A stretch of DNA of 64,000 bases from Nymphaea colorata (lineage: Eukaryota; Streptophyta; Magnoliopsida; Nymphaeales; Nymphaeaceae): assembly GCF_008831285.2 (NCBI RefSeq), contig NC_045145.1:2582723-2646722 (forward strand), given 5' to 3'. The translations under genes and the position numbers were made by a program. Below, one piece after another: positions 36,229-47,215 of the stretch. Below the pieces are notes generated by a model, which did not search any database, was not told the origin of the DNA, and saw only the letters and a program-made list of their open reading frames with translations. The number at the start of each line of letters is the position of its first letter. Position 1 is the stretch's first letter.

Positions 36229-36775
36229 TCACAACAACAAAAAAATACTTTTAGGAACGGCCAGAAACCATTCCTTAATGTATGAACGGCCATTCTTAAA
36301 AGTAAGTAGGACGGCTGGAGGAATGTTCCTATGCCATTCCCAAAAGTAGTGTTCCTAAGTAGTTTTAGGAAAGGTCGCAGCTGTTTTTAATAATGACTCA
36401 TTAGGAACGGTCCATAATATGTGTTCCTAAAAGCTCCCACATTTGAACATATGTATAGGAACAGTCACCCTCACCATTCCTAATAACTCATATATAACTT
36501 TTAGGAAAAATATCTCTGACCGTTCCTAAGAGTGTCATATATATATATATATGAAGAGAGAGAGTCATTAAAAAAAATGATGAAATTGATAATAAAATGT
36601 TTACTTGATGAAAAAAATCATTACAATTAAACAAACTATACAAAAAAAATTATAATTTCATCATGTAATTAGCTCTAGCTTTAGCTCCTTCATCCTTTTC
36701 CGCTTTCATGCCTGCCCACCTACAATGACCATTGAAACCTCACAGCTGCCCTCCTCTGCTCAGTCATGAAACAAA
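36229..36775 (+). mobile_element. CACTA-like terminus with subterminal repeats (C)
   Basis: It starts cacaacaacaaaaaaatac, a CACTA-type end with one base lost. It is followed by repeated words ttaggaacggtc / gaccgttcctaa in both orientations, a TA/GA tract (36537-36564) and an AT-rich stretch. The same arrangement in the same orientation is found at 60743-61255, including the words following the microsatellite. The matching opposite end was not found, so the length is unknown. Confidence 0.55.
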
Positions 36776-37590
36776 TTATTAAGTTGAAGGAGGTCATGAA
36801 GAGTTCGATACCCTAAAACATCTCTTAGCATAAAAGAAATTTAGTGTCACATTAAATATACTAATCACCAAATTCTGAACATAGTCATGTGTGCAAGTTC
36901 ACACATAGCATACAGTTTAAGAACTTTAACGTGGTTCCTAAATTTGTAAGATATTGGTCACATACAAGTGTCATCAACAGGAGCGCCTAAATAAATAACT
37001 AAATCCCCTTCTTGGATACTTGATGGAACTCCAACACGAATCATTTCACCAGCAGCACATATTGGTAAATTATTCCCGTTCTCACGGTTGAGAATGTGAC
37101 ATCAACTAGCGACCTGAACTCTATCTAGTACGTGAAGCATACTCAATAAGCAAATGAAACGCCCAAATTACATGCACAAAGAGATTTAAGTACCTCCAGT
37201 GCTCCATCTTCTTTATAAAGGGAGGCATCAGTTGAATACTCGTCTGGGGCCTTTGATTATGATGAATAGAAATAGGATAACCTGGACAGGTACTAATATA
37301 ACCAAACATGCTGGACCCTGGATTGTAAGGAGACAGCTTTCCAACCTACACCAAGAAATAACCTGTATCTGCTCATATGAGCTTCCATGTATCTCTTCAA
37401 TGTGCTTGTTAATGTCAACTTAAGATTTCCAGTAGCAACAGGCCTCTATGTATATGTTGGTTTACATCGTCATGCAAGAGTAACCAATTACTACTATACA
37501 TATAATATTATAATCTTCATCTGAAACAAAGAAAACAAAATAAGGACAAACATAATCAGCATAAAACATTTGCTACTTGCAGATCTATAT
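36776..37590. other. Unassigned, possible captured exons on minus strand
   Basis: Two minus-strand stretches look coding. One, near 37090-36970, reads ICAAGEMIRVGVPSSIQEGD followed by LVIYLGAPVDDT. The other, near 37420-37365, reads VDINKHIEEIHGSSYEQIQ and ends at CAG|GTTATT. I do not recognise the family. They may be exons carried by the CACTA element whose terminus is at 36229, but that is inference. Confidence 0.25.
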
Positions 37591-37599
37591 CTAACACCA

Positions 37600-37975
37600 A
37601 TCATGTTCTCCCCACTAGTTGGTGATTGATAAACATGTGGGGAGAATGGTGCTTATGTGACACAATATGCTTATGAATTAATGCATCCTTGAGTTTAGCC
37701 TGGTATCTGACTCTTGAGATGATAGGAGGAAATGGCCACGGATCGGGTCTTTCCCAAATGGAGAACTTGATTGACACTGTCAATCTTCTGGTGCCCTCAT
37801 GGGAAGGAACCATTTCTGCAACTGACCAGAATGATAGACCAATTACTTATCATGAGGACGACAGTCAATGAGCTCAGCATCATTCCTGTGTATGCTGAGG
37901 GTTGACACCATTATGTTGTTCCTCAGAGATTGCACTCCCAGCGTTCCATTTTTACCTGGGTCCTGAAACGAAAGC
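37600..37975 (-). pseudogene. DUF599-like membrane protein fragment
   Basis: On the minus strand a splice acceptor (gctttcgtttcag) precedes DPGKNGTLGVQSLRNNIMVST. After a frameshift, TGMMLSSLT follows. This matches the most conserved block of the plant DUF599 family (KN.LAVQTLRN.IM.STL…LSSLI). Further down, RMHYFISILCHISTILPT is a weak candidate for the next membrane segment. Upstream exons and the C-terminus were not found. DUF599 proteins are multi-pass membrane proteins of unclear function. Confidence 0.4.
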
Positions 37976-38039
37976 AAGCAGATTACCGTATCCATTTTCA
38001 TGGGACGTACTTTATAAACACTGTAATCAATCACCCAAT

Positions 38040-41000
38040 TTCACAATAATCAATTAGATGGGAAACAATCACTTAATTTCACAAGATTCACTTAGATGAG
38101 GTTGCTAAATTTTATTCTAAAGTAGCATTGATATTCCTACAGCAGTACCAAAACACTTGGCAAGCTCTAACTAGATAGTTTTAAGAATGACTAGCTTGAA
38201 CTTTTGGTTCCAATCAAATATCCTTCAACTGATTGAGTTTTATAATCTGATGTGATTTCTTGATACTTGAACTTTGATTAAGTTATTCTAGACATCTCTT
38301 ACAAGCAAAGCATTCTAAATCTTTTGTGTCAGCTACCAAACTCTCTCTGCTTTCTTTTTCCCCTGCTTTTGAGTGAAAGGGCCTAATTCATCTGTTGAAA
38401 GTGACATACTGGTGAAACAGATCAATTTGGACTTCAAAAATACAATCTATAATGGTAGACAAGATGCTAATGAGCAGGACATAAACACAATTTTCAGCAC
38501 CAAAAAATTGAAAAGAGCACCATGAAAGCAGTTGATATTCACAGTACTCTCTACTGTTGACCTTAGCCAGTACAAGAAGACCAGCATTTTCTCTGCATTT
38601 TTTGGAAGTGTTCAATATGTTTCAGAAAGAACAAGTATTAAATGTCACGTCCAATCGAGTAATGGGTTTTGATCACGATATACATAATAACATACACACA
38701 TAGCAATTGTACATTACACCTGAAAATTAACCAAACTATTACCTTTTGATAAATCCATCCTTGACAATCTTGGAAAAATCCAATCTATGCAGTAAACCTT
38801 TTTGTATGAGAACTTCACAAGTCCACAAGGATATGGGCAGCTGGAGCACAATTTGATCTTTACAATCAGTATGTATATTGGATACAAAGATAGACACCTA
38901 TAACTCATTAACAAAAAAGAAAAATGACAACCGCTCAAGAAAAGGCAACAAGAAGTAAGCTACATTTCCCTTTGAGAGTAGGAAACCCATTTCATCAGTT
39001 AATAAATGCTTGACATTTTTGCCATTATTTTGACTGCGGAATGAGAATTAGAAAAAAAAGGAAAACCAAATAATGATATCCAATACAAGATAGTAAGAGA
39101 AAAAAGATCAATAGTGGAGCCTATAAAAAAGAAAAATTATAACAAAGTCTAAAAATTCTTGCTGGTGAAGGGTCCACATGCAAAATTTTAAAAATTTAAC
39201 TTTAAATGAATTAAAAACTAAAATGTCCAAGACAAATCAAACTTCATGGAAATATTACCGGTTATGCATCTGCTGCTTCTCACTTCTTTAACTTCATTAC
39301 ATCAGAGGCAAAAGAGGCAGGAGAGGAAGCTTACCTCGAAAGCTAAGATGGCAACAAACAGCTGGTTCGGACATCACATGCATAGACACTAAATAAAAAC
39401 CATCAAATTTTCTGCTTCCTACCATGCTTGGGTCTGCATATCTTGATCAAATTTTCCTTGATCTTTCCTTGTCATTGACCTTGGCTGACCACACCACACG
39501 AAAGGTTGATTGAAGCCCCCTATTAGGAAAGCTCATTAAGCATAAAAATTAAAAGCAGAATGAATTAATTAGAGAATAATAATAGGGAATAATTTACTGT
39601 TCAATGCAACCCCAAACTCAGGACTAGGACTTACTTGCTTCAGGATGTAAAGCAGAGTTAGCTTTCTTCCCTGCCAAAAATTGAATTGCATCTCTAAATA
39701 AGATATACTATACAAGGGCTATGTGTTACATGTAAGAATTTCAGTTAATGAGAAACACTAGAATAACAAAGCAGCTCATCAAATTAGCTGGATAAAAAAT
39801 TTATGTTCATAAGAAGAAAAAAAACCTGGATCAATAGCTGAACTTATTGAAGTTCCTGTCCATGATAGTGATGCCAAAGTTCACTGCCACTGCAAGCCCA
39901 GTTCACAACCTATCAAAGTAAGAATTCTTGTTAAGGAAAGCAAGTTAAGAATGGAAAGCTTCAGAAATTATGATTTCATGGACACAAAAGGGTTATTAGC
40001 AGATCTTTTAAGATGTGAAAAACTGAAAGAAAAAAAAAGAGAAGAAAAAAAGAACAATGTTGATAATAGAGTGAAATTTGGTGGTCATGCTTCATGGAGA
40101 TAATGCATGCAGGAGAATTCAAATCACTAACTCAGCCAAGGAAGATTAGCTATGACAGATAGGGTCTCCATCTGAGCCACACATGCAGCTAGGATGAAAA
40201 AGATCACAAGCAAGCTATCAGCACCTGAATTAATAAGATCTAGTTTTGGGAAGAGGACCATCACTAACTACATATCCTTCTATATTGATAAGATAAGGGA
40301 CCTTGTTAGATGATCAGTAATGACAGAAAAATGAGGCCAGAATTTAACACTCACCCTGGATCGATGGACTTTTTTTCTTTTTCAAGACAAAAACAAAAGA
40401 ACAAAAGATAATCTATTGCATGGATCACATACAGAACTTCTCCAGAAAAATAATTAATCTGCTGAATCTTATTTATGTTTGGTTGCTGAGAAATTTGATG
40501 ACCAACCGCTTTACTAGCAGAACCATCCACCCACTTTCTTGTGATAGTTGTCACATAGAGTCTCATTTGTCCTTCAGGGTTCTGGTAACTGAATTAAGAC
40601 TGCACAATTTAAACCAAGGTATTACATATAGCAACACAGGAAAAGAAAAGAAAAGGATAGAAATGGCATACATTGTCTAAAACTGAATATACACTTGCTA
40701 GCTTGCACCTCGTGATGCAGGGCTTGGCCATTCACTTGGCGAAACATCAAAGAAGACAGTCAAACAAGTCCTTTTATCAAGACCACAAATTTTCTATAAC
40801 GTTGCATTCCCTTGCCCAATGACATCTGCACACAATGGCCCTTTCTGCAAAATATGTAGATGCCTGTACTTTTGATTCTTTTTATATGCAAATATGTTTT
40901 CTTATGTTTATAAAACCAAATGTTCTGAAAAAAAAATTAAAGTGACTATTAAATTCACCATGTTGAGGATTTATTGAAATGAATTTTGGAAAAATAACTA

Positions 41001-41440
41001 TTATAAATATTTTATTTAAATCAAAACAATAAACTAATGGCTTTATGTAAATAATAAGAGAATGTTAACTATAAATTTTTAATATTGATAGTATTTAAAA
41101 AATTGGCAAAATAGTAAGGTATTCAAGTGGATTTTCGTAAAATGTAGAATTAAATTTAAAATCCAGAAAATGGGCCACCAAATATCATTGAAATTAAATG
41201 ATATTTATATTTATATATATTACTATGAAATGAAATCGAATTTTTAAAATAGACCAAATAAAAAATTAAAAGAGTAAAAGGGTGCTTCCAAACCATCATT
41301 GAGGCAGCCCCCTACGAGATTTCCATGTTCATGTTCATGTTCATTCATAGATAGAAGCATCAGAAAGTTGTGTGCAGACAAAATATAATGCAAGTAGATC
41401 TCCTCCCACAAAGTTGAGCTGATCCGCTGAAGCCATCTTC
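38040..41440. other. No gene recognised
   Basis: Intron-like AT-rich DNA. Short minus-strand open segments (for example 39905-39840 and 40230-40130) have splice-like edges but no motif I can name. No repeat family seen elsewhere in the window is present. Confidence 0.4.
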
Positions 41441-41448
41441 TGCTGTGG

Positions 41449-41720
41449 TCATGGTGACCAACTTGGAACACCTGGACTAAAATGAGTTGACACAACCTTC
41501 ACCTACAATATCTCCTGCATCCAAGTAGATTTGACACACTTAGGAGGCTTGTATTGTGCAGCAGAAGCACCTCTAGCTGTAGCATGGTCCATTACTTCAT
41601 GGGATGTGCCACCTTTCACAAGTTTGATCTCCAATGGTCATATTGTTTTGTCGTAAGCACACAGGACTCTGTAAACATAATTTAGTGACTGTCTGATAGT
41701 GAGACAGCATTGGTCGATTA
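41449..41720 (-). pseudogene. GH3 pseudogene, last exon
   Basis: Translation gives QCCLTIRQSLNYVYR, then YDKTI, a TGA stop (41640-41638), PLEIKLVKGGTSHEVMDHA, RGASAAQYKPPKCV, a TAG stop (41505-41503) and VVSTHFSPGVPSWSP. It follows the GH3 C-terminal domain (…PLEIR.VK.GTF..LMD.A..RGAS.NQYK.PRCV…VVS..FSP..P.WSP) closely. The TGA replaces the Gly before PLEI. A frameshift also separates it from the preceding exon sequence near 41740. The C-terminal domain normally rotates between the adenylation and transfer steps. Confidence 0.8.
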
Positions 41721-41759
41721 CCATGAGAATGAAGAGTTCTCACTGTGATTGATTGGAGA

Positions 41760-42016
41760 AAGTTCACAGTAAATAACATAATGCCCCAGAATTGTCTTAA
41801 CATCAGTATAGCAAATGTAGTCAAGAACTCTTGCATTATGTGGCCTAAGGTGAGCAAGTTCAGCTGCCGCTATGGCCTTATGTAACTTTGCCTCTTCCGT
41901 TTTCTCCATATCAATGCTAAGGCAAACATTTTTCCGAACAACAATGTGGAATTGGGGAGCTTTGTTGTAGAATTTGGCAACTCTTAGTACGTCCCCAATC
42001 TTACATTGGTAAAAAC
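41760..42016 (-). pseudogene. GH3 pseudogene, penultimate exon
   Basis: An acceptor ttag precedes g|gt-phase sequence reading FYQCKIGDVLRVAKFYNKAP, then VVRKNVCLSID, MEKTEEAKLHKAI and VLDYICYTDVKTILGHYVIY. It matches the GH3 stretch YRYRVGDVLRV..F.N.APQF.FV.RKNVLLSID.DKT.E.EL..A…DY.SYADT.TIPGHYVIYWE. This exon is open through the whole stretch. It should join in phase 1 to the central exon, whose donor also splits a Gly codon after its first base. Confidence 0.8.
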
Positions 42017-43539
42017 CTAATGTGGCATGAAAAAAATAAATTCATCTCGTGAGCAATGAGGAAAAGACATTAACCCCTTGTTTGCATGGCTTCATATATC
42101 TATCTATATATGTTAATTTCTTGGATATGATTAATAACTACATCTATAAAGTAGATCATTGAAAACCATTGGAGAATGTTTCAAAAGAGGGTATGTGATT
42201 GTTCCAAAAGTTACTTCCCATGAAGATTATTTGATTTACATATCCCGATAGACGCGAATTGTCAAATTTGCCATCGGTCATGGGGAAAGGCAAGGTTACC
42301 AAGCTGGTAATCAAACTACAGTACAAAGACCACTAATTGAGTTTAACTGGCTATCCTTGTCCTAATGCATTTTTGTTGGACCATTTCTAGATGAGCACAA
42401 TTAAATTTTTTCTCCAATTTAAGCCTGTAATTGATTCATCAATGCTTATTTTCCTAAAGGCAAAACATAGATTCAATTAGCCAAAACACTTGCTTTCTTC
42501 ACCATTTTGGCAAAATGAACAACTATAATGCTTTCACTTCTTCAGAAACATACATACATGTTCAAATTAACTAATCTAAGTTTGTGTTTCTTATTAAACA
42601 TAACATAAAAAACCCACCAATGGATGGCAGTTACTTTTTTCCAATAAAAAAGTGATCCTATGTAGAGATGGTTAGTCAAGACTATTGGCAGTTCATAAGC
42701 TGTCATGTACAGGAACAGCTACTCAGTATTTTGACTTTGAATATATATATATATATACAGTTGTGTGTGTGTGTGTGAAGAGAGAGGGAAAGAGTGATCA
42801 GTCTCATAATTTATGTTCGAGGCAAATCCAGACATGCTTTAACATGATTTTAATCCGATCCATCTATATCATAACTTATGTTACATATTGTGAACCTCTT
42901 GCTTTGGATTTTTTATAACTTAATGAAAACCTTAGCTTTAGGTATCAAACTCTTGGCCCTAAGATGTTTTCTACGACAGAAAAATTAAAGCATCATATCC
43001 ATACTGTTAATTTGCTTAAAGAAGACTGTAAATCAATGAGGGTTCTCTATCACTTACACCATTGAATGTTTCCGAGAGAAAAGTTAGATTGCTTGACCAT
43101 GAAGCGCATACAAGTTCTTGTAAAATTTCTTAATAAACAGCCTAAAATTGTTATAAATACTTTATGCTCAATAGATCCTATTTTCTGGAATGGAGATATA
43201 GTCAAATTGTCTGCACTTGGCAGAAGAACAATGACCTGGGCATGTACAATTTAAAATTTTGAAAATAAAATAGCCAAATGCCTCAGCTACATTAGGGAGG
43301 TCATGATAGAGTTATTGTGTGTGTGTGCCTGTGCGTGTTTCTGTGTGGATGTGTGTCGGGTCAAATCTTGCTGAAACTAAAGGACACTCTCTCATATGAT
43401 TCATGTTTAATGAAAGCCACAAATTCTCACTTTTGTTGTACCCAAGACCACATGGAAATGCACTTGCACATAAATACATAGAGGAAAATGCAGAAACACA
43501 CACAGCCATGTGACTGAAGAAAGCTATATAAACTTTTAC

Positions 43540-44017
43540 CAAAGTAAGTGGTCACCACGAGCTCATACTCTTTTCCGTCCTCCACGTGAGCCAAATCCAC
43601 AGGGTCCACCACTTGCATTGCCCTTATCCGGCCAATATCATCTCCAGGCTTGACAGGCAAAAACTCAAAGTAGGCCATGTTAGGCATAATGGTATAGGCA
43701 ATGTCCTCAGGCTTAGTAAAAGGGTACAAGTTTAACCCAAAAAAGCACTGATGATCCATAGAGAGTGCTGGCCAAAGGCAAATCCCCACTGTAGAAGTTC
43801 AAGCTTGGAATATACCGTGCCATTGGTCCTGTCACTATAAGATCCAGGAATTTTGTATTTGGGCAAATCCTCCTTATGATACCCCGAAAATTCCCACTTG
43901 AACATTCCTTCCTTATGTGTACTGCATTTTCTGGGTCAGGTGTCAGAGCGTTTCCTAATGCTGCTCTAATTTCTGTGTCAGTGACTTTTGGATTCACTGT
44001 CCCATGCTCAATATCTG
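43540..44017 (-). pseudogene. GH3 exon copy 1 (3'-most)
   Basis: Reads [59 protein letters not shown], then after the shared shift PNMAYFEFLP and HVEDGKEYELVVTTYFG before the donor gtaaaagt. It keeps the Glu codon (GAA) where copies 3-6 have a stop. Private changes: TEIR instead of TAIR, CPN instead of WPN, and VVTTYFG where the other copies have VAITCFG. The true intron continues from here towards 42017, so this is the copy next to the original downstream exons. Confidence 0.9.
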
Positions 44018-44148
44018 CTGCAAAGCCACAAATTCTCACTTTTGTTGTTCCCAAGACCACATGGAAATGCACTTGCACATAAATACATAGAGGAAAATGC
44101 AGAAACACACACAGCCATGTGACTGAAGAAAGCTATATAAACTTTTAC

Positions 44149-44626
44149 CAAAGCAAGTAATCGCCACGAGCTCATACTCTTTTCCGTCCTCCACGTGAGC
44201 CAAATCCACAGGGTCCACCACTTGCATTGCCCTTATCCGGCCAATATCATCTCCAGGCTTGACAGGCAAAAACTCAAAGTAGGCCATGTTAGGCATAATG
44301 GTATAGGCAATGTCCTCAGGCTTAGTAAAAGGGTACAAGTTTAACCCAAAAAAGCACTGATGATCCATAGAGAGTGCTGGCCAAAGGCAAATCCCCACTG
44401 TAGAAGTTCAAGCTTGGAATATACCGTGCCATTGGTCCTGTCACTATAAGATCCAGGAATTTTGTATTTGGCCAAATCCTCCTTATGATACCCCGAAAAT
44501 TCCCACTTGAACATTCCTTCCTTATGTGTACTGCATTTTCTGGGTCAGGTGTCAGAGCGTTTCCTAATGCTGCTCTAATTGCTGTGTCAGTGACTTTTGG
44601 ATTCACTGTCCCATGCTCAATATCTG
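44149..44626 (-). pseudogene. GH3 exon copy 2
   Basis: Same content as copy 1, with TAIR, WPN and VAITCFG. It keeps the Glu codon before CSSGNF. A silent variant near the donor (aagtaatcg in plus reading) distinguishes it from copies 3-6 (aagtgatcg). The intron-derived spacer at 44018-44148 upstream of it has the acca-catgg variant. Confidence 0.9.
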
Positions 44627-44757
44627 CTGCAAAGCCACAAATTCTCACTTTTGTTGTTCCCAAGACCACATGGAAATGCACTTGCACATAAATACATAGA
44701 GGAAAATGCAGAAACACACACAGCCATGTGACTGAAGAAAGCTATATAAACTTTTAC

Positions 44758-45235
44758 CAAAGCAAGTGATCGCCACGAGCTCATACTCTTTTCCGTCCTC
44801 CACGTGAGCCAAATCCACAGGGTCCACCACTTGCATTGCCCTTATCCGGCCAATATCATCTCCAGGCTTGACAGGCAAAAACTCAAAGTAGGCCATGTTA
44901 GGCATAATGGTATAGGCAATGTCCTCAGGCTTAGTAAAAGGGTACAAGTTTAACCCAAAAAAGCACTGATGATCCATAGAGAGTGCTGGCCAAAGGCAAA
45001 TCCCCACTGTAGAAGTTCAAGCTTGGAATATACCGTGCCATTGGTCCTGTCACTATAAGATCCAGGAATTTTGTATTTGGCCAAATCCTCCTTATGATAC
45101 CCCGAAAATCCCCACTTGAACATTACTTCCTTATGTGTACTGCATTTTCTGGGTCAGGTGTCAGAGCGTTTCCTAATGCTGCTCTAATTGCTGTGTCAGT
45201 GACTTTTGGATTCACTGTCCCATGCTCAATATCTG
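44758..45235 (-). pseudogene. GH3 exon copy 3
   Basis: The Glu codon after IRK is TAA, a stop, in addition to the shared 2-nt deletion. It carries the aatcccc variant (plus reading, 45107-45113) shared only with copy 5. The flanking spacer on the 5' side has the accacctgg variant. Confidence 0.9.
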
Positions 45236-45366
45236 CTGCAAAGCCACAAATTCTCACTTTTGTTGTTCCCAAGACCACCTGGAAATGCACTTGCACATAA
45301 ATACATAGAGGAAAATGCAGAAACACACACAGCCATGTGACTGAAGAAAGCTATATAAACTTTTAC

Positions 45367-45844
45367 CAAAGCAAGTGATCGCCACGAGCTCATACTCTTT
45401 TCCGTCCTCCACGTGAGCCAAATCCACAGGGTCCACCACTTGCATTGCCCTTATCCGGCCAATATCATCTCCAGGCTTGACAGGCAAAAACTCAAAGTAG
45501 GCCATGTTAGGCATAATGGTATAGGCAATGTCCTCAGGCTTAGTAAAAGGGTACAAGTTTAACCCAAAAAAGCATTGATGATCCATAGAGAGTGCTGGCC
45601 AAAGGCAAATCCCCACTGTAGAAGTTCAAGCTTGGAATATACCGTGCCATTGGTCCTGTCACTATAAGATCCAGGAATTTTGTATTTGGCCAAATCCTCC
45701 TTATGATACCCCGAAAATTCCCACTTGAACATTACTTCCTTATGTGTACTGCATTTTCTGGGTCAGGTGTCAGAGCGTTTCCTAATGCTGCTCTAATTGC
45801 TGTGTCAGTGACTTTTGGATTCACTGTCCCATGCTCAATATCTG
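45367..45844 (-). pseudogene. GH3 exon copy 4
   Basis: TAA stop after IRK. It has the aattccc variant shared with copies 1, 2 and 6, and a private change gcattgatg near 45572 (plus reading) at the codon after the deletion. Confidence 0.9.
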
Positions 45845-45975
45845 CTGCAAAGCCACAAATTCTCACTTTTGTTGTTCCCAAGACCACCTGGAAATGCACT
45901 TGCACATAAATACATAGAGGAAAATGCAGAAACACACACAGCCATGTGACTGAAGAAAGCTATATAAACTTTTAC

Positions 45976-46453
45976 CAAAGCAAGTGATCGCCACGAGCTC
46001 ATACTCTTTTCCGTCCTCCACGTGAGCCAAATCCACAGGGTCCACCACTTGCATTGCCCTTATCCGGCCAATATCATCTCCAGGCTTGACAGGCAAAAAC
46101 TCAAAGTAGGCCATGTTAGGCATAATGGTATAGGCAATGTCCTCAGGCTTAGTAAAAGGGTACAAGTTTAACCCAAAAAAGCACTGATGATCCATAGAGA
46201 GTGCTGGCCAAAGGCAAATCCCCACTGTAGAAGTTCAAGCTTGGAATATACCGTGCCATTGGTCCTGTCACTATAAGATCCAGGAATTTTGTATTTGGCC
46301 AAATCCTCCTTATGATACCCCGAAAATCCCCACTTGAACATTACTTCCTTATGTGTACTGCATTTTCTGGGTCAGGTGTCAGAGCGTTTCCTAATGCTGC
46401 TCTAATTGCTGTGTCAGTGACTTTTGGATTCACTGTCCCATGCTCAATATCTG
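45976..46453 (-). pseudogene. GH3 exon copy 5
   Basis: TAA stop after IRK and the aatcccc variant, identical in these respects to copy 3 two units away. Confidence 0.9.
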
Positions 46454-46584
46454 CTGCAAAGCCACAAATTCTCACTTTTGTTGTTCCCAAGACCACCTGG
46501 AAATGCACTTGCACATAAATACATAGAGGAAAATGCAGAAACACACACAGCCATGTGACTGAAGAAAGCTATATAAACTTTTAC

Positions 46585-47215
46585 CAAAGCAAGTGATCGC
46601 CACGAGCTCATACTCTTTTCCGTCCTCCACGTGAGCCAAATCCACAGGGTCCACCACTTGCATTGCCCTTATCCGGCCAATATCATCTCCAGGCTTGACA
46701 GGCAAAAACTCAAAGTAGGCCATGTTAGGCATAATGGTATAGGCAATGTCCTCAGGCTTAGTAAAAGGGTACAAGTTTAACCCAAAAAAGCACTGATGAT
46801 CCATAGAGAGTGCTGGCCAAAGGCAAATCCCCACTGTAGAAGTTCAAGCTTGGAATATACCGTGCCATTGGTCCTGTCACTATCAGATCCAGGAATTTTG
46901 TATTTGGCCAAATCCTCCTTATGATACCCCGAAAATTCCCACTTGAACATTACTTCCTTATGTGTACTGCATTTTCTGGGTCAGGTGTCAGAGCGTTTCC
47001 TAATGCTGCTCTAATTGCTGTGTCAGTGACTTTTGGATTCACTGTCCCACGCTCAATATCTGCTGCAAGTTCCTGATAATGACGCTTGAGGTAGTGGATA
47101 GCCTGGAGAAAGCTTGGTGCAAAAGTTGAACCTATCTGAGAGATGGCAAGCCAGTCAGCCAGGCCAGCAAGCATTTGAGCATACAAGCTTTGTAGGATGT
47201 TAGCATAGTGTACTT
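46585..47215 (-). pseudogene. GH3 exon copy 6, the original exon with its 5' extension
   Basis: Only this copy continues upstream of the repeat junction at 47062. It reads ILQSLYAQMLAGLADWLAIS, IGSTFAPSFLQAIHYLKRHY and [18 protein letters not shown], which is the normal GH3 sequence (…FQSMYTQMLCGL…VGAVFASG…AI.FLE.HW.EL..DI..G.L.PKITD). It also carries the TAA stop and the 2-nt deletion. GH3 similarity ends near 47195; a stop occurs 12 codons further upstream. Two 15-bp direct repeats lie at the broken edge (47196-47210, 47216-47230). Confidence 0.9.

Larger units (their letters stand above)
43416..47062 (-). repeat. Tandem array of GH3 exon + intron start, 609-bp period, six copies
   Basis: Donor-side ends recur at 43540, 44149, 44758, 45367, 45976 and 46585, exactly 609 bp apart. 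Each unit holds 478 bp of exon and 131 bp of the following intron. The junction between units joins intron word gtggcttt to exon word gcagcagatat at a few shared bases (ctt). That is what one tandem duplication by microhomology would give, followed by unequal exchange. Copies differ at only a handful of positions, so the amplification is recent compared with the decay of the gene's other exons. Confidence 0.95.

Noticed and set aside
43876-46518. Repeated 68-residue open frames on the plus strand in the same array
   Set aside because: They are antisense to the GH3 exon and repeat only because the DNA repeats.
43427-46834. A tandem family of small 120- and 131-residue genes on the minus strand
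   Set aside because: The repeated open frames are the two halves of one GH3 exon on either side of a 2-nt deletion, and run into intron sequence. They have no starts or stops of their own.
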